Below are positions 8,408 to 17,064 of a stretch of DNA of 64,000 bases, piece after piece. How positions within the stretch are numbered: the first letter of the stretch is position 1; every line of letters begins with the position of its first letter. Location: the NCBI RefSeq assembly GCF_016495405.1, contig NZ_CP044522.1, positions 248,001 to 312,000 on the forward strand, in the 5' to 3' direction. The notes under the pieces are model-generated. The model saw nothing but the letters and a program-made list of their open reading frames with translations. It was not told where the DNA came from and searched no databases. A program made the translations under genes and the position numbers. The stretch comes from Cobetia sp. cqz5-12. Its GTDB lineage: Bacteria; Pseudomonadota; Gammaproteobacteria; Pseudomonadales; Halomonadaceae.

Positions 8408-8451
8408 AAGCATGAGCTTCTTCTCAAGTAAGCACGAGCGTCTTCTCAAGT
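8408..8451. repeat. 22-bp direct tandem repeat, 2 units, intergenic
   Basis: Two 22-bp units (8408-8429 and 8430-8451) differ at two positions and begin AAGCATGAGC and AAGCACGAGC. They lie between the divergent ftrA and tmcA genes. No known binding motif was recognised. Confidence 0.8.
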
Positions 8452-8585
8452 AACAGGGGGGAGAGTGACTGACCTGGCGGGGGCGCCGAGCAGATCACGG
8501 TTTTCTTGCAACTGCCTCGCGACTGGCTCACGAATTTCTCGCGCCATCTGGTCGGGTCATCTGGTCTGGCGCGCTGCCATGCGGC

Positions 8586-10928
8586 ATGCTGCGCGACATG
8601 ATGACTCCTCCTACAGATTCCCCTTCTCGCATTGACCTGCCCGGCCTTGAGGCGTGGTGTCGAGCGCTGCATCAACATCTGCTCGCGCGGCATCAGCGTG
8701 CCTGTCTGTGGATCAGTGGCGATGACCCCTCTGGCGCCGCGCAGGCGATCTGTGAGCGTTGGCCGGCGCATGAGCCTGCCCCGTTGTGGCTGGGGACAGG
8801 CGAAGCCTTGTCGACACCGGGCGCGACGCCCATACGTGCGTTGGCGATGGCCAAGGCCGCCACCCAGCTGGGGGGTGAGCAGGCACTGGTCATCTTCGAT
8901 GCGGCGCAGCCGGCGTCTGGCTTCGACCCGGATGCCTTCGGCGCCGTGGCCGGTACCCTGCAGGCGGGTGGCCTGCTGGTACTGATGACGCCTGCCGCCT
9001 GGGCCGCGGCAGACCCTGCGCCAGTACCGGATGGCGATCACGCGCGTCTGGCCCATTGGCCCTTCGAGCGGGAACAGCTGACGGCGCGCTATCTGGCGCG
9101 GCTGGCACGTCGACTGACGTCGCATGCCAGTGTGCTGCACTGGCCGCAGGGCGGACACTTGCCGGCGCCGTCGCTGGATAGCGGCAATCAGGCGGCGCGA
9201 TCAGACGCCATCGCCGACAGCGACTGCCTGACGCAGGACCAGACCGCCAGCGTGGCTGCGCTGGAGGCATTGGCGCCTGCGCGGCCTGTGGTGATCAGTG
9301 CCGATCGCGGGCGTGGCAAGAGTGGCGCGCTGGGCATCGCGGCGGCGCGCTGTCTGGCGGCGGGGGAGGATGTCTGGCTGACGGCGCCACGCCCTGCGGC
9401 GGTCAGCGCGATCTTCGAACGCCTGGCGGCCCTGCTGCCCCGGGGGCAGCGCGAGGGCAATGTCTTTCGCTTGCCGGCTGGGCAGGCGGAGGACGGCACG
9501 GCTTTTGGCAGCGAACTGCGCTTTCTGGCGCCGGATGCCATCGAGGCGGCTCGCCTCGCCTGTCGCGATGCGACGCTGCCGCGGCTGTTCGTCGATGAAG
9601 CCGCCGCCATTCCCACGCCATTGTTGAAAGGTTATCTGACGCATTTTCCGCGCATCGCCTTCGCCACCACCGTGCATGGCTACGAAGGCACCGGGCGCGG
9701 CTTCCAGCTGCGGTTTCGTCATCATCTCGAGCGCCAGTGTCCCGGCTGGCAGGCGCTGGAGATGACGACGCCCGTGCGCTGGGCGCCCGGCGACCCGCTG
9801 GAAGCATTGACCGATGACCTGCTGCTGCTCTCGGCGCAGCCGCCTGAGCTGCCTGAGCCATGCGCGAAGAATGCTCAGCAGTGGTTGGAGGGCTGCGACA
9901 TTGTCGTACTGGAGCGTGATGCATTGGCGCGTGACGAGGCGGCGTTGCGGCAGTTGTTCGGCCTGCTGGTGCAGGCGCATTACCGCACTACACCGGCGGA
10001 CCTGCGCCAGCTGCTCGATACACCGGGGCTCACGTTGATGGCGATTCGTCAGCATGATGCCACGACTGGGCGTGATGCCTGGCTGGGGGTGGTGGCCGCC
10101 GTCGAGGAGGGCGGCTTCCCGACGTCCCTGGCGCATGACATCTGGTGCGGCAAGCGGCGTCCGCGCGGGCACCTGCTGGCACAGTCGCTGGCGGCGCATG
10201 CAGGCCATCAGGGCGCCGCCGAGGCCCGCTGGTGGCGGGTGCTGCGCATCGCGGTGCATCCCGCGCTGTGGCGGCGTGGTCAGGGCGCGCGCTTGCTTCA
10301 GGCGCTCGAGCAGCAGGCGCTGGCGGCAGGCGTCACGCGACTCGGCACCAGCTTCGGGGCCGAGGCCGATCTGGTCGCCTTCTGGCTGGCGCAGGGCTTC
10401 GTGCCACTGCGCATGGGTCTCAAACGCGATGCCGCCAGTGGCGAGCACGCGGTGATGATGGGCAAGGCCATCGGCGAGAGCGGGAGTGGTCAATCAGCGC
10501 CGCGCGGGCAGTTTGCGCAGGATGCCTTGCTCGGTGCACTGCAGCAGGACTTCCAGCGCCTGCTGCCCAGCCTGCTCAAGCATGAGCTGCACGGCTTGCC
10601 GCCCGTCTTGGCCGACAGGCTGCGGCAGCGAGGATGTGAGGCTGGCCTGGCCACGCTGACGCCAGCCGCATGCGCGCAGCGACTGGACTGGTATCGCCGT
10701 GGTGGCGGGGGACTGGCGCTGGTACGGCCGTGGCTCGAGACAGCACTCGAGGCCTGTGAGCCTTCACGACTCGATGAGGCGTCACGTCACGGGCTGGTGC
10801 TGGTGCTAGGCGGACAGGATGCGCCTGCCTTCATCAGCTGGGCCGAGGGGCAGGGCCTCGTGGGCCGCAAGGCGCGCGATCGCTGGTGCCGTGCGGCCGC
10901 TGGGCGCCTGATCGAACAGAGCGAATGA
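8586..10928 (+). CDS. tmcA: tRNA(Met) cytidine acetyltransferase TmcA
   Basis: A 780-residue ATP-dependent enzyme that makes N4-acetylcytidine at the wobble position of elongator tRNA-Met. An N-terminal DUF1726-type region is followed by a helicase-like ATPase domain (Walker A ADRGRGKSG near residue 240; FVDEAAAIP near 335) and a GNAT acetyltransferase domain (RVLRIAVHPALWRRGQGARL near 550). It is longer than E. coli TmcA (about 670), mainly in the N- and C-terminal parts. The ATG at 8586 or one of the next two Met codons could be the start; no clear ribosome site separates them. Confidence 0.93.
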   Translation: MLRDMMTPPTDSPSRIDLPGLEAWCRALHQHLLARHQRACLWISGDDPSGAAQAICERWPAHEPAPLWLGTGEALSTPGATPIRALAMAKAATQLGGEQALVIFDAAQPASGFDPDAFGAVAGTLQAGGLLVLMTPAAWAAADPAPVPDGDHARLAHWPFEREQLTARYLARLARRLTSHASVLHWPQGGHLPAPSLDSGNQAARSDAIADSDCLTQDQTASVAALEALAPARPVVISADRGRGKSGALGIAAARCLAAGEDVWLTAPRPAAVSAIFERLAALLPRGQREGNVFRLPAGQAEDGTAFGSELRFLAPDAIEAARLACRDATLPRLFVDEAAAIPTPLLKGYLTHFPRIAFATTVHGYEGTGRGFQLRFRHHLERQCPGWQALEMTTPVRWAPGDPLEALTDDLLLLSAQPPELPEPCAKNAQQWLEGCDIVVLERDALARDEAALRQLFGLLVQAHYRTTPADLRQLLDTPGLTLMAIRQHDATTGRDAWLGVVAAVEEGGFPTSLAHDIWCGKRRPRGHLLAQSLAAHAGHQGAAEARWWRVLRIAVHPALWRRGQGARLLQALEQQALAAGVTRLGTSFGAEADLVAFWLAQGFVPLRMGLKRDAASGEHAVMMGKAIGESGSGQSAPRGQFAQDALLGALQQDFQRLLPSLLKHELHGLPPVLADRLRQRGCEAGLATLTPAACAQRLDWYRRGGGGLALVRPWLETALEACEPSRLDEASRHGLVLVLGGQDAPAFISWAEGQGLVGRKARDRWCRAAAGRLIEQSE

Positions 10929-10979
10929 CAAGGCCGTCTGACATGAGCATCAGACAAGAGCAGAGCGGCCGGTCGCGGC

Positions 10980-11096
10980 TCAGAGGCCCGGAATTCCGAT
11001 CGGGCCGGGCATGTCAGGAATCGGCGAGCAGCCACTCAGCATCAGCAGGCCGGCAGTGGCGGAGATGGCGGTCAGCAGCAGTAGTCGATGAGACAT
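10980..11096 (-). CDS. Small hypothetical lipoprotein (38 aa)
   Basis: A 38-residue protein with a full lipoprotein signal: MSHRLLLLTAISATA, a hydrophobic core, then the lipobox LSGC with the lipidated Cys at residue 25. Only 14 residues remain after the Cys and they are Pro/Gly-rich (SPIPDMPGPIGIPGL). A GGAG site lies 8-11 bases before the ATG at 11096. It is convergent with tmcA. No family was recognised. The signal and ribosome site make it more likely real than chance. Confidence 0.65.
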   Translation of the reverse strand: MSHRLLLLTAISATAGLLMLSGCSPIPDMPGPIGIPGL

Positions 11097-11258
11097 AAGG
11101 GCTCCGATGAAGGTGGGGAATGGCATGCATCTGTCAGCAGGGTCGTGATTGTCATCCTTGCATATTCGAAGTCGCTGATCGATAGGTGTCGACAACCACT
11201 AGCCACGCCCGTCTGCTGTTCCGTATGCTCGATGGTGACAAGAACAGGAATCTTCGCC

Positions 11259-12725
11259 ATGAATGAGCATATCGATACGTTGGACCCCGCCATCCTCTGG
11301 CGTCATTTCCGCACTCTGTGCAATATCCCGCGCCCGTCCGGGCATGAAGCCGCGCTGGTGGCCTATCTGATCGACTGGGCCGAAGCGCGTGGTCTCGCGC
11401 ATGATCGTGACGCTTTCGGCAACCTGCGCCTGCGCAAGCCCGCCACGCCCGGCCACGAGAGCGCACCGGGCATTGTGCTGCAGGGCCATCTCGACATGGT
11501 CGCCCAGGCGGCCAGCGACAGTGATCACGACTTCACCCGTGATTCCCTCGACACCTATTTGGAAGACGGCTGGCTCAAGGCGCGCGGCACCACTCTGGGG
11601 GCCGACAACGGTCTCGGCGTCGCGGCGGCGCTGGCGGTACTCGAAGACGATAGCCTCGTGCACGGCCCGCTGGAAGCGCTGTTCACCCTCGAGGAGGAAA
11701 CCTCGATGGGCGGCGCGCTGAATCTGGCCGAGAACTGGCTGGAAGGGCGCTACCTGCTCAATCTGGATTCGGAAGACCGCGGGCAGGTCTATATCGGCTG
11801 TGCCGGTGGCGCGGACATCAATGTCGCCCACGAGTTTGCCACCTCTTCTCTGAAGGATGCCGAAGCGGAGCTGGAGCTGACCATCGGTGGCCTGGTCGGC
11901 GGCCATTCCGGGCTCGATATCCATCGTGGGCGCGGCAATGCCAATCGCCTGATGTCACGTGCGCTGGTTGCGCTGGCCGAGTTCAAGCCGCGTCTGGTCA
12001 GCTGGTCTGGCGGTACACTGCGCAATGCCTTGCCGCGTGAGGCCACGGTCGGTGTGGTGATCTATGACGAGCGCGTCGCCGCCGCACGCCAGCGCCTCGA
12101 GGACTTCGAAGCCCAGATTCGCGACGAGCTGCGCGAGACGGACCCGGATGTCTCGCTCAGCGTGACCCGTGGCAATGCCGAGAATGCGCTGTCCGTGGAG
12201 GACACCCAGCGGCTGGTCGCGGTGCTGGATGCCGCGCCCTACGGAGTCGAGCGCATGAGCGCGGCGGTGGAAGGCGTGGTGGAAACCTCCAACAACCTCG
12301 GGGTGGTGCAGCTGCGCGAGGGGCGTTTCCATCTCTGTGCGCTGGTGCGTTCGCTGCGCGATGATGCCGTGACCATGATGGAGCAACGCATCCGTGGGCT
12401 CTTTGCGCTGATCGGCGCGACCACCGTGGCCGAGAATGCCTATCCGGGCTGGCAGCCGGCGCCGGATGCGCAGCTGCTGGCGCGCTTCTGCAGCCTGCAC
12501 GAGCGCGTCACTGGTCGCGCGCCGGAGATCAAGGTCATCCATGCCGGGCTCGAGTGCGGCATTCTGGGGGCCAAGTATCCCCAGCTCGAGATGATCTCCT
12601 TCGGGCCGTTGATTCGCGGCGCCCACTCGCCCAGCGAGCGGGTCGAGGTCGAGTCGGTCGGTGAATTCTGGCAGGTGCTCAAGGGACTGATCACGGAACT
12701 CGCCGAGCCTGCCAAGGCCGCTTGA
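11259..12725 (+). CDS. pepD: Aminoacyl-histidine dipeptidase (peptidase D)
   Basis: A 488-residue M20 family metallopeptidase, matching E. coli PepD (485). It cleaves dipeptides such as beta-Ala-His and other Xaa-His substrates in the cytoplasm. Family motifs are visible: LQGHLDMVAQ (metal His), TTLGADNGLGVAAALAVLED (bridging Asp), TLEEETSMGGAL (catalytic Glu pair) and GGLVGGHSGLDIHRGRGNA. The start at 11259 has AGGA upstream and matches the family N-terminus; an open frame further upstream is not used. A long GC hairpin follows the stop. Confidence 0.95.
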   Translation: MNEHIDTLDPAILWRHFRTLCNIPRPSGHEAALVAYLIDWAEARGLAHDRDAFGNLRLRKPATPGHESAPGIVLQGHLDMVAQAASDSDHDFTRDSLDTYLEDGWLKARGTTLGADNGLGVAAALAVLEDDSLVHGPLEALFTLEEETSMGGALNLAENWLEGRYLLNLDSEDRGQVYIGCAGGADINVAHEFATSSLKDAEAELELTIGGLVGGHSGLDIHRGRGNANRLMSRALVALAEFKPRLVSWSGGTLRNALPREATVGVVIYDERVAAARQRLEDFEAQIRDELRETDPDVSLSVTRGNAENALSVEDTQRLVAVLDAAPYGVERMSAAVEGVVETSNNLGVVQLREGRFHLCALVRSLRDDAVTMMEQRIRGLFALIGATTVAENAYPGWQPAPDAQLLARFCSLHERVTGRAPEIKVIHAGLECGILGAKYPQLEMISFGPLIRGAHSPSERVEVESVGEFWQVLKGLITELAEPAKAA

Positions 12726-12758
12726 GCAACGCTCAGGCAGGACTCGTCACGCAGACGA

Positions 12759-12794
12759 ACGACGCCCCCGCAGGTCAGCCTGCGGGGGCGTCGT
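12759..12794. terminator. Strong GC hairpin, probable terminator of pepD
   Basis: A perfect 16-bp stem (12759-12774 with 12779-12794) with a 4-base loop. There is no T-run, so termination efficiency is uncertain. It lies between convergent genes. Confidence 0.7.
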
Positions 12795-12821
12795 CATGTC
12801 TGGGTGTCGTCATCTCTGGGC
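12790..12821. repeat. 16-bp direct tandem repeat, 2 units, 3' of pepD
   Basis: GTCGTCATGTCTGGGT is followed directly by GTCGTCATCTCTGGGC, so the last bases of the hairpin stem are part of a duplicated unit. Confidence 0.7.
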
Positions 12822-12858
12822 ATCAGGCGCTGGCCTGGCCTGATGAAAGTTCGAGGCT

Positions 12859-13296
12859 TCAGTTGATATTGATGCGGATCGCCGGGATGCCGATGCTCAC
12901 GCCGTCATGGTAGCGGCGGATGCCATGCCGACCGGAGTCATGGTTCTGGTAGTAGTAGGGGCGGTAGCGGTCGTGTTCATGGCGGCCATGCTGATAGACG
13001 CGGCGCTTGGGGGCATGGCGGCGGATATCTTGACGAAAGTGCTGACGAGAATGCTGGCGCGAGTGATGGCGCTCCACGCGCGGCTCGTCGAACATCCTGA
13101 GATGGCGGCGCTTGATCGCCTCGTGGCGACTCTGCGGCGTGCTGTGACGCTCGCTGTGCTGGCCCTGCGCGCGATGGCGATCATCTGCGGCGACCAGCGT
13201 CGGCGTGGCGAGCATCAGCGTCAGTCCCAGCAGCAGGGAGCCCAACAGGGAAGGCAACGGAGAGTGAAGGGCTGTGGTCAAGGTCGAGATATGCAT
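12859..13296 (-). CDS. Exported histidine/arginine-rich hypothetical protein
   Basis: A 145-residue protein with an N-terminal signal peptide (hydrophobic LLGSLLLGLTLMLATPTLVA). The mature part has very low complexity, dominated by His, Arg, Gln and Tyr (for example HHSRQHSRQHFRQD and HGRHEHDRYRPYYYQNHD), and ends in a short hydrophobic strand (VSIGIPAIRININ). A GGGAGA site lies before the ATG. The His density suggests metal or polyanion binding in the periplasm, but that is only inference. No family was recognised. The bases downstream of its stop hold the pepD hairpin. Confidence 0.7.
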   Translation of the reverse strand: MHISTLTTALHSPLPSLLGSLLLGLTLMLATPTLVAADDRHRAQGQHSERHSTPQSRHEAIKRRHLRMFDEPRVERHHSRQHSRQHFRQDIRRHAPKRRVYQHGRHEHDRYRPYYYQNHDSGRHGIRRYHDGVSIGIPAIRININ

Positions 13297-13599
13297 GGGG
13301 CGGTCTCCCGTATGGTCGGTCAGTCACCCAAGAGGATCCTTGTCGTCAGAATATCGTGTCGCGGCGCCTTTTACGAAAGGCGTTCGCTAATGTCCCCATG
13401 AGTCGCTTGGCGTGCTGTTGTGAAGCCGAGTTGTCCAGTTTGCGTTGCCCATGGCGTAAGTGGTTGCTCGCAATGAGGTTATCCGGCGCACGACTGCAGA
13501 GTGGTTCACGATCCTCGGGCGTGAGGGATACAGCCAGTGCTGCGAGGACACTTCACTTCTGCCGCCGAGGCACCGGATTGCGCCCTTTGGGCAACGAAA
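13297..13599. other. Intergenic stretch without a recognised gene
   Basis: Between the start of the His-rich protein and the PfpI terminator. Several short frames exist but none has a ribosome site or a recognisable product. It presumably holds the promoter of the His-rich gene. Confidence 0.5.
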
Positions 13600-13626
13600 A
13601 CGCCCCTGCCGAAGTGGCAGGGGCGT
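13600..13626 (-). terminator. Rho-independent terminator of the PfpI gene
   Basis: An 11-bp perfect stem (ACGCCCCTGCC with its complement at 13616-13626) and a 5-base loop, followed on the minus strand by TTTTC. Confidence 0.85.
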
Positions 13627-13645
13627 CTGTCTGTTCAAGCTTCAG

Positions 13646-13690
13646 AGCTTGCGGCCCTCTAGCTTGCGGCTCTCTGGCTTGCGGCCTCAG
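13646..13690. repeat. 15-bp tandem repeat, 3 units, overlapping the PfpI stop codon
   Basis: The units AGCTTGCGGCCCTCT, AGCTTGCGGCTCTCT and GGCTTGCGGCCTCAG are contiguous. The last unit contains the stop codon of the minus-strand gene (13687-13689). The array lies between the stop and the terminator. Confidence 0.8.
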
Positions 13691-14274
13691 GCGTGCTGAT
13701 GCTGGTGCTTGCCTTCGGCCAGCTCCTCGAGCAGCTTGGCATTGAACGCATCAAGGTCTGCTGGCTTGCGGCTGGTGACCAGCGCGCTGTCACACACCAC
13801 TTCACTGTCCTGCCACTCGGCACCGGCGTTCTTCAGGTCCCGTGCGATGGAGGGGAAGGAGGTCATCTGACGACCTTCGACGACGCCGGCATCGATCAGG
13901 ATCCACGGCGCGTGACAGATGGCGGCCACAGGCTTGTGAGCCTGGAAGAAACTGCGCACGAAGTTCAGTGCGGTCTCGTCTTGGCGCAGGGTGTCCGGAT
14001 TGAACAGGCCACCCGGTAGCACCAGGCCGTGATAGTCGTGTTCGCTGGCATCGTTGAGCGGGGTGTCGACATGATACTTCTCGCCCCAATCGGTTTCGGC
14101 CCAGGCGCGAATGCCGTCTTTCTCCGGCGAGACGATATGTACCTCGACGCCCGCCTCCTGCAGTGCGGCGCGCGGCACCGCGAGCTCGGATTCCTCGAAG
14201 CCATGGGTCGCGAGAATGGCCACGCGCTTACCTTGCAGTTGTTGACGTGTCTGCTGATCGGTCTGCTGTGTCAT
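13687..14274 (-). CDS. DJ-1/PfpI family protein (YhbO/YraA-like)
   Basis: A 195-residue class-I glutamine-amidotransferase-like protein of the PfpI/YhbO group. The nucleophile elbow AICHAPW (Cys at about residue 120) and the family Glu (FEESELAVPRAAL) are present. Members act as stress proteins with deglycase, glyoxalase or protease-like activities on cytoplasmic substrates; which applies here cannot be told. An AAGGAG site precedes the ATG. It is monocistronic with its own terminator. A tandem repeat covers the stop codon. Confidence 0.9.
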   Translation of the reverse strand: MTQQTDQQTRQQLQGKRVAILATHGFEESELAVPRAALQEAGVEVHIVSPEKDGIRAWAETDWGEKYHVDTPLNDASEHDYHGLVLPGGLFNPDTLRQDETALNFVRSFFQAHKPVAAICHAPWILIDAGVVEGRQMTSFPSIARDLKNAGAEWQDSEVVCDSALVTSRKPADLDAFNAKLLEELAEGKHQHQHA

Positions 14275-14487
14275 GCAAATCTCCTTTCCGTGCTTCGGCT
14301 CTTGCGAGCGTGCTGGGCAGAGAAGGGAAAGTTCTGCTCTCGGCGTGCGTCACTCACTGAGGTGAGCGCCCCACGTTGATGCAGGGAGTTCCCGTCCTTT
14401 CGTGCCCTGACACTCAAGACATGGATGCGCGATACTGACTTTCAAGGGGTGACCCCCACTGCGTTTTCACAGGCCATGGAGTGCCCG

Positions 14488-16317
14488 ATGCCGCTGCTTT
14501 CTGAATCTTCCGCCGTGATGTGGTTGCTGGTCGGCGTGCTGTTGATGCTGTCGTTGATCCTGGGGCTGGGCTGGCGGCGAGCCCGCGAGCAGTTTCACGC
14601 TCTCGAAGAGAGCAGTGACGAAACTCGGCAGACGTTGCAGCAGATGCTTGAAGAGGCGCGGGATCTACAGCAACAGGCCGAGCAGCGGACGGCCTTGATC
14701 GAACAACGTGGCGCACTGGATGGGCAGCAGGCGGAGCAGCAGCAACGCTATCTGAGCCAGTCGCTGGAGGAGGCGCGCCAGGCGCGCGATGCGCTGACGG
14801 AGCAGCTCGCCACGCTGCGCGAATCGCTGCAGGGGCGCCTGGATGAACAGTCACGCGCCCTGAGTGAGCAGCAGACGCTGGCGCGCAGCCTGACCCGCCA
14901 GCAGGAAGTGCTGGAGGCGCAGCTGCTGGAGCGCGAGGAGCGTCTCGAGACACTGAGCGAGCGCTACGCCGAGCTGCGCGAGACACATGCCTCGCTGGTG
15001 ACGCGCCAGCGTCAGGAGGCCAGCCATCACGAGCAGCAGCTGGCATTGCTCAACGAGTCGCGCGAGCGCCTGAGTCAGGAATTCGAGCAGCTGGCGGGCA
15101 AGGTGTTCGAGGAGCGCCAGCAGCGCTTCACCGCCGCCAGTGGCGCCCAGCTCGAGCAGTTGCTCAAGCCGTTTCGTGAGCAGGTCGGCGACTTCCGTCA
15201 GCGCCTCGAGCAGCTGCATGGCGAGGAGGTGCGTGAGCGCACCAGCCTCAAGAGTCAGCTCGACCAGCTGGCGGGCCTCAACCGCCAGATCACCGAGGAG
15301 GCGGCCAATCTGTCGCGGGCGCTCAAGGGCGACAGCAAGATGCAGGGCAACTGGGGCGAGATGATTCTGGAGACCGTGCTGGAGCGCTCCGGTCTGCGTG
15401 ATGGCATCGAGTTCAAGCGCGAGGTGTCGTTCACCGGCGAGGGCGGACGCCAGCGTCCGGATGCCATCGTCTACCTGCCCGACAACAAGCATCTGATCAT
15501 CGATGCCAAGGTTTCACTGACCGCCTACACCGAGTACGTCAACGCCGAGGATGACGTGACGCGAGCCCGCGCGCTGCGTGCGCATCTGACCTCGGTGCGT
15601 GGCCATGTCACCGGGCTTGCGCGGCGCAACTATCCCGCCATCGAGGGGCTGGGCTCGCCGGATTTCGTGTTCCTTTTCCTGCCGATGGAGCCGGCCTTCG
15701 CGCTGGCTTTCGAACACGATGACAGCCTGTTCCAGGACGCCTTCACCCAGGGCGTGGTGATGGTGACGCCGACCACCTTGCTGGCCAGTCTGCGCACCGT
15801 GGCGAGTCTGTGGAGTCTGGAACGCCAGAACGACAATGCGCGCGTGATCGGGGAGCGCGCCGGGGCGCTGCTCGACAAGTTCCGCGGCCTCGCCGAATCC
15901 CTCGAGGAGCTGGGTACTCAGCTGGGGCGCACGCGCGAGGCGCATGATACCGCCATGAAGCGGCTGGCCAGCGGGCGCGGCAACCTGATCAGCCGTGCCG
16001 AGGAGCTGCTGGAACTCGGCGCGCGCATGAAGAAGCCATTGCCGGAATCACTGGTGCGCCAGTCGCGCGACACCCTGCATCAGCCCGAGCAGGCGCTGGA
16101 TCAGCCGCCGACATCCGCGCCGTCGGTGCTTGATCGCCAGGCCACATCCGAGCGGCCTGCCGGTGAAGAAGCGGCGGCCAGTGAAGGCCAGGATGGCATC
16201 GGAGCGCCGGACGCCGAGACGCCGGACGCCGAGGCGCTGGATACCGAGGCAGGGCAGGCGCCTGCGTCGCTCTCGCGCTGGGAGCTCATGGAGCGCAAGT
16301 GGCAGGGCGATAGCTGA
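14488..16317 (+). CDS. rmuC: DNA recombination protein RmuC
   Basis: A 609-residue protein: an N-terminal membrane anchor (about residues 11-27), a long Gln/Glu/Arg-rich coiled coil (about 30-235) and the RmuC nuclease-like domain (GNWGEMILETVLERSGL near 290; LIIDAKVSLTAY near 340). RmuC limits inversions at short inverted repeats and acts on replication intermediates. The ATG at 14488 is chosen over one 63 bases upstream because a GGAG site is correctly spaced and the anchor is then N-terminal. The C-terminal tail holds a 15-bp in-frame repeat (16204-16248) encoding PDAE-type units. Confidence 0.92.
   Translation: MPLLSESSAVMWLLVGVLLMLSLILGLGWRRAREQFHALEESSDETRQTLQQMLEEARDLQQQAEQRTALIEQRGALDGQQAEQQQRYLSQSLEEARQARDALTEQLATLRESLQGRLDEQSRALSEQQTLARSLTRQQEVLEAQLLEREERLETLSERYAELRETHASLVTRQRQEASHHEQQLALLNESRERLSQEFEQLAGKVFEERQQRFTAASGAQLEQLLKPFREQVGDFRQRLEQLHGEEVRERTSLKSQLDQLAGLNRQITEEAANLSRALKGDSKMQGNWGEMILETVLERSGLRDGIEFKREVSFTGEGGRQRPDAIVYLPDNKHLIIDAKVSLTAYTEYVNAEDDVTRARALRAHLTSVRGHVTGLARRNYPAIEGLGSPDFVFLFLPMEPAFALAFEHDDSLFQDAFTQGVVMVTPTTLLASLRTVASLWSLERQNDNARVIGERAGALLDKFRGLAESLEELGTQLGRTREAHDTAMKRLASGRGNLISRAEELLELGARMKKPLPESLVRQSRDTLHQPEQALDQPPTSAPSVLDRQATSERPAGEEAAASEGQDGIGAPDAETPDAEALDTEAGQAPASLSRWELMERKWQGDS
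16204..16248 (+). repeat. In-frame 15-bp tandem repeat, 3 units, in the rmuC 3' end
   Basis: The units GCGCCGGACGCCGAG, ACGCCGGACGCCGAG and GCGCTGGATACCGAG encode APDAE, TPDAE and ALDTE in the acidic disordered tail, 22 codons before the stop. Confidence 0.8.
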
Positions 16318-16350
16318 TCGCCCTCATCGCCTGCAGCATTGCAGGCAGTC

Positions 16351-16384
16351 GTTGCGTCTGACGTTGCGACAGACGTTCAGACAG
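16351..16384. repeat. 12-bp tandem repeat, about 2.8 units, 3' of rmuC
   Basis: GTTGCGTCTGAC, then GTTGCGACAGAC, then GTTCAGACAG (partial). It begins 33 bases after the rmuC stop. Confidence 0.6.
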
Positions 16385-16396
16385 CAGATGACAGTC

Positions 16397-16433
16397 AACG
16401 CCAGCGGTCCCTGCATGGGGTCGCTGGCGTTTT
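16397..16433 (+). terminator. Rho-independent terminator of rmuC
   Basis: A 10-bp stem (AACGCCAGCG with CGCTGGCGTT) and a 15-base loop, with T residues continuing to 16433. Confidence 0.75.
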
Positions 16434-16658
16434 CATGGCGAGGTCAACGCAAGCGCGGGGTATCGTTCCCACTTCTGGTGAGGGGAATGAGGGTTGCGCG
16501 ATATGGTCGAGATGCCGGTGAGTCAGGATTTTTCGATTTTTTCTGCATCCATCTTTCCAGGCTCCCCGTAAGTTGGATTGAGCCCGCAGCGCAGGGGCGA
16601 AAGTGATAGATAAATAACGTTTGGCTCATTAAAGAGCATTTTCTCAGGAGATATGCCC

Positions 16659-16955
16659 ATGTCTACCAAGACGAACACGTCCGCCAAGACCGCTTTTGCC
16701 CTGGCCTCCGCATTCGGAACCGCTGTCGCTCTGTCTACCGCTGTCGTCTCGCTTCCGGCTCACGCGGCGGGCATGGAAAAGTGTTACGGCGTGTCGCTGG
16801 CCGGTGAGAATGACTGCGCCGCTGGTCCGGGCACTTCGTGTGCCGGAACCTCGACCGTCGATTATCAGGGCAATGCCTGGAAGCTGGTTCCGGAAGGCAC
16901 CTGCACCTCCATCGAGACGCCGAATGGCACCGGCAGCCTGGAAGAGATCAAGTAA
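16659..16955 (+). CDS. bufA1: Bufferin precursor peptide BufA1 (DUF2282)
   Basis: A 98-residue precursor of the DUF2282/BufA1 family. A signal peptide ends at PAHA-AG (about residue 36). The core has four cysteines at 42, 53, 61 and 82 in the family pattern ([24 protein letters not shown]). In characterised bufferins, BufB/BufC convert core Cys residues to 5-thiooxazoles, and the exported peptide chelates copper. The second ATG (16659) is used because AGGAG (16646-16650) is 8 bases away, whereas the first ATG (16653) is too close. It heads the operon bufA1-bufB-bufC-doxX. Confidence 0.93.
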   Translation: MSTKTNTSAKTAFALASAFGTAVALSTAVVSLPAHAAGMEKCYGVSLAGENDCAAGPGTSCAGTSTVDYQGNAWKLVPEGTCTSIETPNGTGSLEEIK

Positions 16956-17064
16956 GCATCACGTGTCGGGGCTGGCTCGGACTTTCCCGGGCATCCCCCG
17001 AACTTGACGTCCGGTGGCCTGTCGCCACGCCGCCACCGGACGTTCGCCGCCTCGAGAGGTTTTC

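Larger units (their letters stand above)
16318..16658. other. rmuC-bufA1 intergenic region
   Basis: It holds a 12-bp tandem repeat (16351-16384), the rmuC terminator (16397-16433) and the bufA1 promoter region. AT-rich sequence at about 16605-16635 precedes the bufA1 ribosome site. No convincing sigma-factor motif could be assigned by eye. Confidence 0.5.

Noticed and set aside
16560-16658. ECF sigma-type promoter before bufA1
   Set aside because: A GTAAG-like and a CGAA-like element exist (16568 and 16598), but the spacing is far too long for a sigma-F-type promoter, so no promoter is claimed.
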